DNA from: Paramarasmius palmivorus
Lineage: Eukaryota; Basidiomycota; Agaricomycetes; Agaricales; Marasmiaceae
DNA: 64,000 bases
Reading direction: 5' to 3'
Assembly: GCA_037176845.1 (NCBI GenBank)
Contig: JAYKXP010000030.1
Location: 124,001-188,000, forward strand
The notes beneath the pieces were generated by a model. It had not been told where the DNA came from. It did no database searches and saw nothing but the letters and a program-made list of their open reading frames with translations. Both the position numbers and the translations under genes were made by a program. Shown here in pieces: positions 11,423-23,040 of this stretch; position 1 is the first letter of the stretch, and every line of letters begins with the position of its first letter.

Positions 11423-12828
11423 TTAAGCAGATGGAGGAGATCCTCCAGTAGTAGCCTCTGCAGTAGGATCAGCAGGCTTGTCGTCATCCATAGCTGCACC
11501 TTCAAGCGCAAGCTTGGAGAGGCGGATCCTATTGGCTTCCTCCAACTTCTTGTATGAAAAGTGGTACTGGCCGAGCATGAAATGAATATTATGCTCCAAA
11601 GTCGCCACTTCAGTACGCAGATAGTTAGACACAGCCTTGAGGACGTGGAGTGGCATCTTCTCAAGCTCGAGAAAAGGAACCATAACGGTCTCCTTCAAGA
11701 GAGATTGATAGCCAGAAGTACGAAGAGCGGCCTCTTCTACTTGCATGAGTTAGCTCTGGATAAATCAGGTGCATATAGACACTTACCAGCAGTCTCTTCG
11801 TGCAAATCGACTACATTGCGTTCGAAACGAGTACGTTTGGCACTAGGAGTAGCAGATTTGGCTTCTGCGGAAGAAGAAGCAGCCTAATATAAGGGTTGGC
11901 GTTAGAAAGATACCTAATATAAGGGTTGACAATCACGTACAGCAACAAGGCGAGTGGCGGACTTAGAGGATTTCTCCTTGGTCTTGTCCTTTTCCTTACC
12001 CTTATCCTTGGGCTCCTTCTCCTCTTTCTTGTCCTTGGACGACTCCTTGGCCTTATAAATGTGTCAAGAATTGAAAAGATATAGCACTATAGGCTTACCT
12101 CGTTGATGGTCTTCTTGAAGCGCAATTTATCACCGCTTTTAGAAGGGGCATGGATGGAATCTTTCAGGCCTTTGGCGTCTGCCATCTAAAAGGAAGCTTA
12201 TATTAGGCTAGAAACATGTGTAAAGGATCGATTATAGTCGTACCTCAGTGTCACCATCAGCGGATTTGTGGATAAGGGTGACTTCCTCGTCATCATCACT
12301 CTCCTCCATGGCATCACGAGTGCGACGACGACCTTATAATAGGACATACATATGAGCTTAGAAGCTTATAATAGGGGTTAATGGAACTCACGAGTTTCGC
12401 GAACGGTGTTTCGAGCTTGAATGGCCTTGTCACGGGCACGAGAAACGTCCATCTCGGCCACAAAGCTATCCAAGGAATCTAGATGAGAAGGAGCTTTGAT
12501 GCCAGAGTCCACTAGATCATGGATAAGCTTGACACTGTCGGTATAGAGGTTGTAAGCCTCCTCGTCGGCAGCAACATGCTTCAAGACAAGCTTGTGGCGC
12601 TGTTCACCCTTATATTAGCTATATAAAAGCTTGTGATAGACGATAACAGCCACTTACTAGGTGATCGGCAAGCTGTTGAGCGATTCCAGTGCGAATTGTG
12701 GTACCCTGGCGTTTGCTGTTTTCGAGGGTATAGTCATAGACCTCCTTCGTTTCACGAACCCATTTATCACGTTCGACCCAGCCACCAGGAGCTGGAGAGG
12801 GAGCATGATCACTAGGTTTGGGGGCCAT
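11423..12828 (-). CDS. Antisense spliced gene B inside the gypsy element
   Basis: This is a minus-strand multi-exon gene, opposite to pol. It starts at ATG 12828 (MAPKPSDHAPSPAPGGWVER) and ends at 11423. Introns are recognisable: GTAAGTGG...AATATAAG near 12657-12609, GTGAGTTCC...TATTATAAG near 12389-12335, GTACGACT...CTTTTAG near 12242-12187, a GTACGTGA...TATATTAG intron near 11940-11885, and GTAAGTGTC...CAAG(TAG) near 11788-11743. The exons splice in frame where checked. The protein is mostly helical and charged, with an acidic/Lys-rich middle and a last exon of about 100 codons (KETVMVPFLELEKMPLHVL). No domain is recognised. Several intron 3' ends fall in the recurrent CTTATATTAG-like motif. 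A role in the element's biology is inference only. Confidence 0.6.
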
Positions 12829-13718
12829 AACGTTGATAGAGTGTTAGAAGTGTGAAGAAGTCTGGCAATATGCTGAGAATTCGAGTGGTGAAGGAACGAC
12901 TATGTTGTTGATCCTTATATAAGGGATTCAATACTGGCCGGACGATTTCACCATCTTGACAGAAAATTTTCTAAGTCAGGGCGCACTTCTGGGCACCGGA
13001 AATATGGAAAGAACTTATTCCTACTCCACCGGATGAAGAGTCAAGTCGGAGCTTGACATTTCAATTTGTTTGGGGGGAGAAAGAGGGTCAGCCATATGGC
13101 TACATAGAAAATTTTGCGATTTTTCCGATAAGTCGTAGGATTGGAATGCTATTATTGGCAGATAAAGGCTTGGAAGTGACAACAGGAAAAAGTTAAAGGC
13201 AGAAAAATGCGGTATGGAAACGCCAAAACTGATATGCAAGGAAGGAAGCAAATGTAACTTCCGCGTGTACCAGATTTGGTAATAGCCCCTAATAACGTGT
13301 TTCGGCCGAATAACAATTTGAAAACGCCTGCGGAATTTACAAGTCCTCAATCTTCCCTATCACACAATATGGTTGGAGAACAGTCTATTGTAAGACTGGG
13401 AAAACGACGTATACATTTGAGTACAAATAGTTCAACTATGAGTACTGATAGACTAATACAAGTCCTAAGTAAGCTAATATAAGCTACCTAGGCTTGTGTT
13501 GGAGACGATAATATACAATTTTTACCCTTTCTGTGACTAACAGAAGGGTAGACGCGATACCAAACATGCAGATACGAAATATACGAATGAAAAAGTCCCT
13601 AAAACCAACGCAAATCAACCCATGGTCCATCCCAGAAGACAAGAAGGAAAACAAGAAGCATTCTGGACTGGCCACGAGTGATAACTCGTGGATAGGCACC
13701 CAAGAAGTACTTCAGCCT
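12829..13718. other. Interval between the two antisense genes
   Basis: No gene is supported here. The interval is the presumed promoter region of gene B and the 3' flank of gene A. It holds one exact CTAATATAAG copy (13474-13483) and relatives near 12917 and 13282. Confidence 0.45.
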
Positions 13719-16700
13719 TCATTCTGCAGGAGGAGTTGACGCCTTAGAAGGCTCAGCAACCTCGTCGACCTTGGAGGTAGATGGCTCAGGCGCTGTGGTG
13801 TCGTCGATGGCCATATTGTCGTCGCCTGAACTCGTTGAGACCTAATATAAGGGTCAGTTGGGCAAATAATAGTCAATAAAAAGTTGAGACTTACCAAAGG
13901 AGCATTGTCGTCGTTGGAAACCACCAGCGAGGAAGGATCTTGAGGCTCTGCTTCGTCAAAAGAAGCCAACATTTCGGTAGGAAGGCCAGAAATGTTTTCG
14001 TCCAATCCTTCCATGCGCACCTCCACGTCATTTAGTGTAGCCGTGTGAAGAGGGATGTCGGAAGGGCGAGCCAGGAATGTTTGGACCTCCTCTAGTGGTT
14101 CGAAATCAGCCAAAAGCCACCCACAGGCGGTAGCCAATTTATGGAGCTGAGATTCGTTGGCGATGAACCCAGGGTGCTCTTGGAAAAGAGTCTTGAGGAA
14201 AATGCGCGGGTCGTTGTTGACAGAAGCCTTGAGTAAACCTTGAAGGTTGCCAATAGCTTCTTCGTTTTGATGACGACGACGTTGCATGAGGGAGATCTGA
14301 TGGTCCAGAGAACTGTTTTCTTCCATGAGGTCGAGAATATGAGAGGATTGGTAAATCAGACCTAGTAAAAGGGTTAGAAGGCTTTTATAAGCTTAAAACT
14401 AAGGCTGAGACTCACCAATCGGACTCATTAGACCGTCCACAAACGACCGGTTCAACCCTTCAATATACTCGTGCCACCACAGATTGTGGGAACACTTGGC
14501 TTGGACGGAGGAACAAGAGCCGCAGATCCGACGAAGCCCAGGAATTTGACAGGGCAGGTTAAGGTGCTCGCAACGAGTACAAGGACGTTGTGGGAGCCCA
14601 GCAGAGGCCTAATAGAAGTAAAAACAACTCAGTAATCCATCAAAGACAGAGAATGCAAATGCACGTACCAGGGGAATCGTAGTACTAGCTACGAACACCT
14701 TATCCAAAGAGGAATAGGTGGATCCCTCATCAACCGAAAGGCGCATGTCGTTCTCTAGGATAAAAACAAGAAACAGTTAGCTTATACTGGCATATAGAAG
14801 GAATAAAGACTTACTACGGAGGTACTTGATCATATTTTGGCGACCCAGTTGACGATATAAGGCAGTGTTATGCTCATCTCGTTCCTGGGGACCATTGCCC
14901 TTGGTCGTACCGCCAATGATAGATTTGAGGTCAAGTTTGGAGATGGGCACCAAGTTGTCAGTGCCTTCGTCTTCACTAGACTCCTCATCATTGGATTCGT
15001 GATGGTCAGAGACCTAGTATAAGCAACTGTGAGCTAATATTAGTGATAAAAAGGGAAAATCACGCACCTCGTCCTCAGAGACAGCTTTAGCCTTGCCTTT
15101 ACCCTTGCTTTTGGTGATTGGTGGAGGAGGAGCCTGATGGAAGAAAGGTGTTAGTGGAATAATTAAATGTGGGGATAAGACCCTTACCCAGGTTTCTTGT
15201 TCGTCGCGTTCACGCTTAGAGACAAGTCTTTTCTTGGTTGGGGGCGCCTAAATAGACAAATTTAGTAACCGAGATACCTAATACTAGGGAAGAAATTCTT
15301 ACCTCGTCCTGACTCTGGTTGAGCTCGTCGGTTTCGACTTCCTCCACATTCTGAGAGATCTTGGATGAAGGGCCAACCTAGATATTAGAGGATAAAAAAT
15401 GAGAAAGAAGGGTTAGGAAGAGATGAGAGAGATAGACTTACCAAACGCTTGCGCTTAGCACCAGTTTGGACGGTTGCAGAACTCTTTACCTCTTCGGGAT
15501 CCTAATAGAAGGCATAAGATTGGCTAATATAAGCCAGGAGAAAGAATAAAAACGTACTGGGAGCGAAGGTACCTCCACAACAACGGACTTCTTGATGATC
15601 TGAGGTCTAGGACGTGGTTTGGATTCATCAGCCGTGGTAGAAGCAGGCTCCGCCCTGATCGTGACAGTGTCAGAGCGAGGAGTAGCTTTGTCTTTGGCTT
15701 TGGAACCCTTCCGAGGAGGTGGAGATTCGACAGAGGCCTTCGACGTAGATGCTTTTGCGGAGCTAGTCTCCTTGGTGCCTTTTGCTTTGGACTTGGCCTC
15801 CTTCTTTGACTTACTGCTAGAGGCTGCAGCGGGAGCTTTTGTGGCTTTCGAAGAGCTAGGCTCTTTAGGCTAAGAAATGAAACCAATATATCAGTTAGAT
15901 CAATAAAAAGACCTAATAATAGGCCTACCTTGGGGTTTGCAGCACGGGTACGACCAGCAGGATCGGACTTGGCCCTAATGAAAGGGGTCAGCGATCTAAT
16001 ATAAGGGGAATAAATGAATACATACTCGACTTTGGGTTTTGGAGCTCGTTTAGACCCTTTGCGAGAACCGTTGTCGGCAGGAGGTTCAGCCACCTGATCA
16101 ACTCCGGAAGCTAGGTGGAACCAGAAGTGTTAGTGAAACTCTTATAGGGGTAGCAGTAATAAACCGCACCTTTAGTCTTTGAAAGACGACTGGAAGTCTT
16201 CGAAGGACCGGCTATTGGAAGCTCGGAGTCTGAAGGGGCAGTCTTGTCCGCCAAGCCCGCAGAATCCTTTCGCTTCGGTGATGGGATGACTGGTGGAATA
16301 AGGCCAAAGCCGTCGTCTAGGCAAGCGAGTTTTCGAAGCTGGATGCCTTTGAGATAGGATTGGACATTGACAGTAGCCATGACCTCCACCAGCCGAGGAC
16401 AGCTGTCTTCATAACCCAGAGGCTAATAAAAGGACAAAAGCAACGTTAGAAAAGGACTAAATTGTCAAGATAAAAGACCACGTACCTCAATTCCCCATAT
16501 TTCTATCCAATACCTAACCAAAGCGTCGGGTGGGATCAAGGGAGTGATAGTGTTTGGAGGGGGAGCTCCAAGTTTCTCCTTCAGCTGAAGAGTGTAGTGG
16601 CAAAACAACAAGATAATGCGGATGTAAGGAGTTGGAAAGACTTCAGTCGTCCAAATAGGAAACAGAGGAACCTATAAAAAGGGGTGTCAGTCGGTAAATA

Positions 16701-16908
16701 ACCGCAACCTAGAAAACATATAACTTACTATGTGCTCATAGAGAGCATTGGCCACGGCTTTATAAATCCCTGCTGATTGGAGAGGCCCACTTTGATTCAC
16801 AAATATCGAAAGGGTCGGGAAGTAGTCGAAAATAGCCTTGACATGGTCGTACAACTCAAACAGATGAGTGGCGGTGTCAGTGGAAATTTGAGGCGTTGCG
16901 CGAGGCAT
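13719..16908 (-). CDS. Antisense spliced gene A (Cys-cluster protein) inside the gypsy element
   Basis: This minus-strand gene has at least twelve exons, from ATG 16908 (MPRATPQISTDTATHLFELY) to TGA 13719-13721. Introns have GTAAGT/GTACGT donors, CTAAC/CTGAC branch sites and acceptors such as CCCTTTTTATAG, CCTTTTATTAG and CTTATATTAG. Exon joins checked by eye stay in frame. In order the protein has: an N-terminal helical region of ~180 residues; a long basic Ser/Lys/Pro-rich low-complexity region; an acidic stretch; a Cys cluster at about 14490-14580 with CTRCEHLNLPC then ICGSCSSVQAKC (C-x2-C-x6-C ... C-x2-C-x6-C), like a fungal Zn2-Cys6 or related zinc cluster; and a C-terminal helical region. 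The Cys cluster suggests DNA or RNA binding (inference). The family is not recognised. Confidence 0.65.
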
Positions 16909-17359
16909 CTTCAGCGGTTGGAATCTATAAGCGGGAGGGCTTAGAAAAGGAAAGAACAGCTATTAAAAGGAGGAGGGCAATGGGCTTACCGTAGTACTAG
17001 GTCGAGGGGGAAGGGAAGAAAGAAATTTCGCTAAGTCCCCGACCCTCTAGTACTTATAGAAGCCTTTGCTTCCGAGTCACTATTAGAGTGGGCGTGCCAG
17101 AGTAAAAGAAGCTAGTGAAAGGGTCCACGAGCAGTGCTAAGTGGCATCCGTAGTAATAGGGCTTCATTTGGTTACGCAATCCCGATCAAAGTTTTGATGG
17201 AAGAGTTTTGCAAGTGCTAGAGGTTGTCCCCTCTTGATATTGGGATACCCATAGATAGCCCTGAATTTTCTCTTTTGAATGGTGGTCACTACATCACGTA
17301 ATTCTCCTTGCTTCGCCTGATGCCAACGAAACAAAGGGATTGAGGACAATCCTTTATTT

Positions 17360-17373
17360 TGTTTGGGGGGAGA
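17360..17373 (+). other. Polypurine tract
   Basis: TGTTTGGGGGGAGA ends directly before the TGATACG of the 3' LTR. It is the expected plus-strand priming site of an LTR element and confirms both the orientation and the LTR start. Confidence 0.85.
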
Positions 17374-19130
17374 TGATACGCTGATTTTTATAACACTTTA
17401 ATTTCGAACGCATTATGCATATTTCTTTATTGTTATGCTATAAAAAGGGTTCTGAAGGACTAGTATGAGCCCTGAATAGCTAGTCATTGTCACTGGTACA
17501 CGGGACTATGTCTTGCGAGCAGAGAACAGTTACACGGTACGCCTCACATTGGGTATCTGGCTGCTGCGATGCAAATATTAGGGGTCTGCAATTCACAGAC
17601 ACCTACCCGAAACCTGTAGGGGCTAATATAAGGTGGAACCTACCTTGTATAAGGTCACCGTGCTACTAGTTGGCATACTCAAGGGACATTTACGCTTTTA
17701 TTACTTCTTCGTGACCTACTATAAGATAGAGAGGGCTTTGGGGGATCACCACGGCTTGATCGGAAATGACCGACGGCCCGAGGGCAGACCTATCGGACTT
17801 GATATTCCGAAGCGTTCCTTTGGATCGGACACGGAGGCAAAGCTGTTAAAACGGTGGCAACGCCTGAAACGCTTAGCATGGAAGCAGATACAGTGGATAT
17901 ACCACTTATGGAAGGGTCCCATATGACTATGGAGACTTATAAAAGATGTGCCAGGTCTAGATAACGGATGACTGAGCATCATTGGCGTGCGGACTGGTCG
18001 GAAACGACTATCATTGGTGGAAAAGCGCCTTGGCGCATAGAAAAGAAAATTTTAAACAGGCTAAACGCCAACCCGCAGGCACAGGATTCAACTCCTGAGT
18101 CTAAACATAGAAATTCCTATTTATTGGTCACGCTTATACACGACTTATATGGACGTTGTGTGACACTCTTATTTCCCTCATATGTATATTTTCTCCTCGT
18201 ATCATCTCTGTTTCCATCTCTGTTCCTCGTCGTTCCGTCTATTTTCCGACTTAATATATACCTAAAATTCTCATATTTTTTTTTTTGTTTTCCCCCCGCC
18301 ACTTCTTGGACAGTATATAAGCTACCTATCATGTAGGAGAGCGGCAGAAGAAGAAGGGAGAACGCACTGCCCGCGCCCATAAATCTATAGATTGTATGTG
18401 GCTATCAAACGAATAGACCTCTGATTCAGTTGATCTATTGTTGATCTGTGTATTTCAACTTCTACTTCATCAGGACGAGCCCTAGATTTAAAGTCTAGTT
18501 GAGACCTGTATTTGCAGACAAGAGCTTGAGTCGAGTTTGATAGAGACCCAAGTGTATTGGCTTGTAATCTGTTGCATTTGGCATTGGTTGCGTTGCATCT
18601 TTTATTAAGAGATTGAACCTTTATACGTACTAGATCGTCAGTTTTAAAAGACCTTCTAAGAAAGCTTTATGGCTTATTTTGTGTTAAGAGCTTTGTGACG
18701 TAGAGAAGGCCCAGATCGACCATTGGAGAGTCGGTTGGATTCCTGCTTGCGCGCATAAAACATGTCAAACAGCGATAGCCAATGAGTGATACAGTTCTAG
18801 AAGGACAATCCACTCAAGCAGTATTAGGTAGGTCGCAACCCAATAAAGCTAGTATTAGCCCCTTGGCGTTGTTCATATAAGCTTGTATAAGCCCAAACCC
18901 ACAACGTACATAACCCTATTAAAAAGGTGTAATCATAAACCTGCTCCTAGTCTACTAGAAGCGTATTATCACGGTTGAACTATTAGTTTTGTTGTGCGAT
19001 TCTAAGCACAAAACGGCAACTCTGATCACGAGCGAACCACACTTGCACACCACTGTCCACAGTAGTGCTAAGACCTACTATTTAGCATCTATTACCTGGT
19101 TTACTTTTTCGTGACCAGGTTTAGTGGTCA
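17374..19130 (+). repeat. 3' LTR of the gypsy element
   Basis: This is the direct repeat of 1706-3375, starting TGATACG and ending GGTCA. It is 87 bp longer than the 5' copy because the last ~1 kb keeps bases missing there, for example a T13-type run near 18272. The CTAATATAAG motif lies at 17623. The ATCCA after the end does not match the CACGC before the 5' LTR. Confidence 0.92.
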
Positions 19131-20459
19131 ATCCATTTTACCCGGTATCAGTCCCCACACGACAAAGTCCAATCGGTCGAGGTGTCCAAACGATGTGCTG
19201 AACCGTATAAATAAGCCCCGCATCACAGAGGGGGGGGGGGAGGAGATGTGAAATAAAACAGGAAAAAAGAGAACTTAGAGAAGTGATCAAATAAAAACCG
19301 CTCCACATCAACCCGCATGAGTTCGGGGTACTTTTGAAGGAGAAATATCCTCATAACAAGCCGGGTGCGTTTCCCCTGTTTTTCCCAGAAACAAAACCAC
19401 CTCTTCCTTTTGTTGTCGCGTCTTCCTCTACAACCCGTGCCGGAAACCAACAGCTCTGAATAAGAACAGAACAGCTAGGCACACCGAGTTAACGCTAACC
19501 ATAACACATTCATATCTCATTCACGCGTCGTTGAACCTACCAAATCACGCTCTTCCCATTTCCCCGCTTCTTAACCTCACATCTATTCTTTCTAGGCCCT
19601 CTACACATAAACTAAAGCCCTTCATGACCTGCAGTAATCCCACGCCTCACGCAAGGTTCGTACTCGGCAGTCGCCACATTGCAGGATTTGGAGAATTTTG
19701 ATTACGCGGAAGGGATGACTTCTTTTCTCATATCGGCTTGTTTCGTTATCACATTGCTTTATTCGCCATTTCCTGTGTTTCGCGTGCTACGCTACATACT
19801 ACATGTACAACTACAATAGATCCTCTCCCAACTACGTAGTACTCGCATCATTTGGCGTACAAGACAAATACACACCACTTGTAGATCCCGCTAGTCCGGC
19901 TTCAGTTCGCGAGGCGATGTAAAGCGGTCGGGTGCCTATTGGAACAAACAACAATCGCTGCCGCTGAATTATGTTCGCCTTTTGGACGGAATCCATCTAC
20001 ATCGAATGCTGTTGACCGTGTGGAGAGCCACTCTCATTGACGGGAGCCATTTGGTTGCGAAGTGACGCTGAACCGCCGGTGCGGTGTGCACAGCTTTAGG
20101 ATGGATGACTTGGAACAGGCCACTTAGAGTCACTGTCCGGTGCCTGAGGGGTTGTTGGGCATTGACGGTACGGTCCACGGCTCTCCAACATCCAAACATC
20201 CTCCTCAGATATTTAATCTAATAAGGCTCGACGAAGATAAATAACTATGGGGATGGTGTATAAAGGGAGATGTCGACTGATATTAAAGCTAAGGTGTGCT
20301 GTCCTTCAAAGTCCCCAGACAGTAAATATTGTCTGGCAGTTGGTGATGTAGAGTTACTACGTACATCGCATGTATTGCCCTTCCCAACGGCTGTCCGACA
20401 AGAAAAAAGAGCCTTTCGACATCATGATATCAAATCAAGATCCAATTACATAATTAAGT
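19131..20459. repeat. Remnant of R-S duplicated flank of the NACHT units
   Basis: No intact gene is seen. About 19137-19180 (a CCGGTATCAG...ACACGA stretch) resembles 59995-60030 of the R segment, and 19540-19930 matches 60255-60640 and 48280-48480 (segment S). The shared block reads ATGACCTGCAGTAA followed by a GTTCGTACTC...TTGCAGGATTTGGAGAA stretch. A run of ten G lies at 19231-19240. The gypsy element thus sits inside, or at the edge of, an old R-S copy. Confidence 0.6.
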
Positions 20460-23040
20460 GTCCTTTTGGAAAAAAACCCCCGCAAAGCATATAAGGTCTT
20501 CCTCCTAACTTCAGAACCTATTGATAGGACTGAGTACTGGCTCAAACAAGTAACGTCCACATACCAGGACCATCCTCTGAACTCTTACTGAGTTATAGAA
20601 AGTTAATTATTAGAAATGGGTAAGCTTACTGTCCACTACATAGCCCAGAATAATAGACGAATAATCTAATTCTGATGTACCAGGTGTCCGAAAGATTGAG
20701 TGCCCTACATATCCTCACGTGAAGACATGATAAAGACCCGTTGTGACACGCACTGACAGTACGGTATTCGACACCTCCCCTTCCGTGTATTTATGTCTCT
20801 CGCACCACGAGAAATGTGTTCTCAGAGGATTGTATGACGACCGGGGATGCTCTGCATGCAATAAAATTGAATGAGGCCGGATCACAATTTGAAAGCTGGG
20901 AAGGCATTCTGAGTCTTTGTAAAACATTGCATCTTTTCGAAAGATTTGTGCACTCACTGATTCCGCCTGGACCTAGTAGCCATTGTTCAGTGCTGAAGAT
21001 GCCTTTGAATATCCTTCGACGCGTATTCCAGATAAATCATCTGAACACGGCCCAAGTGCAATATGCACCTCCGTCATTGTTATTCTTAACTTCTCCGCAA
21101 GCACGTCTATCCTTGGATCTCCCAGAGCCTGTACATTACAGTTTGTTAGACTATGCCCATTAACATATGAGTGAAAGACAACCGTTGCCCATTTAATAAC
21201 ATCAACCCAGTCTAAGGGTAAACCCGCATCGAGCTCTACGGAGATGGCTACGATGACATAGGGATCCGTGTTCTCCAGCTCTCGAAGTAAATCTTCACTT
21301 GGCGAGATTACTTTTGAGCAGTAGTAGTCCCACGACTGGCAGGCGAATCGAACAAACCAATTTGCACTCTGGAGTTCCTGAGCCCACGAGGATTTGGCCA
21401 TATTGAAGGGCTGTGAGTAATATAGGGGATATGATGGTATAAATGCTACTAGCGTGCGAAGTAGGCGTATGGCTACAAATTCACAGTATTCCAACTCCGA
21501 CATGGCGGGAGCGTGAAAATTGCCAGATCGATTGAGGTCTGCTAAAAATTCCGGGAAGGTGGCATGTGCGAAGAGTATGTCCTGTTCCTGATTGACACCT
21601 TCCGGAATCCGCAGAACCGAGTGTAATCGGATTAAGAGGGTGGAAACCTCGTGAACTTGGAAATTCAAGAGCAGCGCGAGCGTTTCAAATGAGCGCCACT
21701 GTGGCTCCGGGTTCAATCTATTGAGGTACTCGTCATGAGGTGCGTTGATCGAAGTATGGTGGGGAGTGACTAGTAAGCGTAACAATGGCTGCACCTTGTC
21801 CCATTTGTGACAACTCGACAAAACCTGGTGGTACAACATGTCTAATGGGGAATAAGGAGATTCGCCTTGCACAACGTGGATACGCAGAATGGTATCTAGA
21901 CGATCCTGCGGGGGTTCATCGTCAACGTCGAGGTATTTGATGACAGTGGCTGCGAAGATGAACTGTCCGTCAGCTCTCGCAACGAGCTTCCCAATGACAT
22001 CCTCCCCAGGCCATGACGACTTTCCTTGCCCTAGTGCGTGTCGATACTTCGTTCGGAGAGTGGCGAAATTGTCAACGAGGTATCGACGGATATCACGATT
22101 GACACTGTCCAATGAGTTGACATCGAAGACTTCTAAGTGCCCGATAAAACCGTGGTGGTTAAAGCCATGACGGATCTGGGGCTCGGGACGACTACAGAGG
22201 AGGATGATCCAGGAAAAGTAGGAAGCTGAATGAGAGATCAAGGCTTGAATGATAGCCAGAACCCGCCCCTGCTCAGGTCTGTTGATGCATTCATCGAGAC
22301 CGTCAATAACAATAAGGTACGGCGGGAACCCTTGCTCTTTTGTGGCTACAGTGTGCAGGTTGCAAGATAACTCGACCAACAGTTGTTGAACTTGGTTCTC
22401 GCAAGAAGTATGGAAGATGTTGGGATCGGAACGGATTGTATCGATGATAGCGGGACCAAGGGTGGTGCGGAAAGGTGTTCCTGGTTTGCAGAACTGGTAC
22501 GCGATACTAGCTGCGAGGGGGCGTATCTTGTCCCGACTCGAATCGCTTCGGGAGAAGAAGAACGCTGCACCAAGTTTGCCGCTTCTGGCGTACTTCTCTG
22601 CCAGATGCTGTGCAATCGCTGACTTTCCGACGCCTGCTGAGCCGTGGAGCCAAAGGACGCTGTTGGCCCTGGACCTATCCTCGATCCGGCTCGATAACTT
22701 CTCAAGGATCTGAAGGCGTGTTCCTTCATGACAATTTGGAGGAGGAAATCGCTGTTCTGAATCGTAGCACACATTCGGGGCAGCATTCTGCGCTAGCGTC
22801 CATACGGCTTCTGCTGGACTGTCAACCCATCATTCATCAATTCCATTGACTGCTCACTTTCATCTGAGGCTTTGCGCTGAGTCTCTGTGTGAGCATGAGT
22901 TATAGCGCACATTAACGACGAAATATTGGTTACTCGCCTGTATCCGAAGTAACATTATATGCATAGTTATTCTGATCTCCGTGAACTACGTTGTTTGCAT
23001 TCCCACCGATATTGACTTGATTTGGGTTATTGAAAGACAT
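20460..23040 (-). pseudogene. NACHT NTPase (NLR-like) copy 1, truncated by frameshift
   Basis: The model is exon 1 at 22938-23040 (start MSFNNPNQVNIGGNANNVVH), a 27-nt microexon at 22858-22884, and the main exon from 22810 to a stop at 20973. That gives 655 aa. Walker A is GSAGVGKSAIAQ and Walker B is YLIVIDGLDECIN. It is about 70% as long as its paralogues. The frame shifts near 21055 at the position where copies 2 and 3 continue as LDDYQARR-type sequence, and it ends at a stop after ~30 off-frame residues. Paralogous 3' sequence is still visible down to ~20460, with more decay. Intron 1 begins GC (GCGAGT) rather than GT. This family usually couples nucleotide binding to non-self recognition or programmed cell death in fungi; this copy is probably defective. 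Confidence 0.85.

Larger units (their letters stand above)
1706..19130 (+). mobile_element. Giant Ty3/gypsy LTR retrotransposon with antisense genes
   Basis: The two ends are direct repeats of about 1.67 and 1.76 kb, each starting TGATACG and ending GGTCA. The internal region carries a tRNA primer-binding-like site just after the 5' LTR and a purine tract just before the 3' LTR. On the + strand come gag (CCHC knuckle), protease, then RT-RNaseH-integrase, which is the Ty3/gypsy order. At 17.4 kb the element is far longer than the usual 5-8 kb. About 6 kb between pol (ends 11004) and the 3' LTR carries two spliced genes on the minus strand. Gag is broken, so this copy is probably not autonomous. 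No 5-bp target duplication is seen (CACGC left, ATCCA right). Confidence 0.93.

Noticed and set aside
15619..15873. 84-aa + strand ORF in the gypsy element
   Set aside because: It is the antisense shadow of the low-complexity Lys/Ser-rich exon of antisense gene A.
19231..19240. Run of ten G as a possible quadruplex or telomere-like element
   Set aside because: A single homopolymer run without repeated tracts gives no support for either.
21889..22170. + strand ORFs within the NACHT genes (also 50493 and 62194)
   Set aside because: The same frame recurs in all paralogues because they are antisense shadows of the conserved NACHT sequence.
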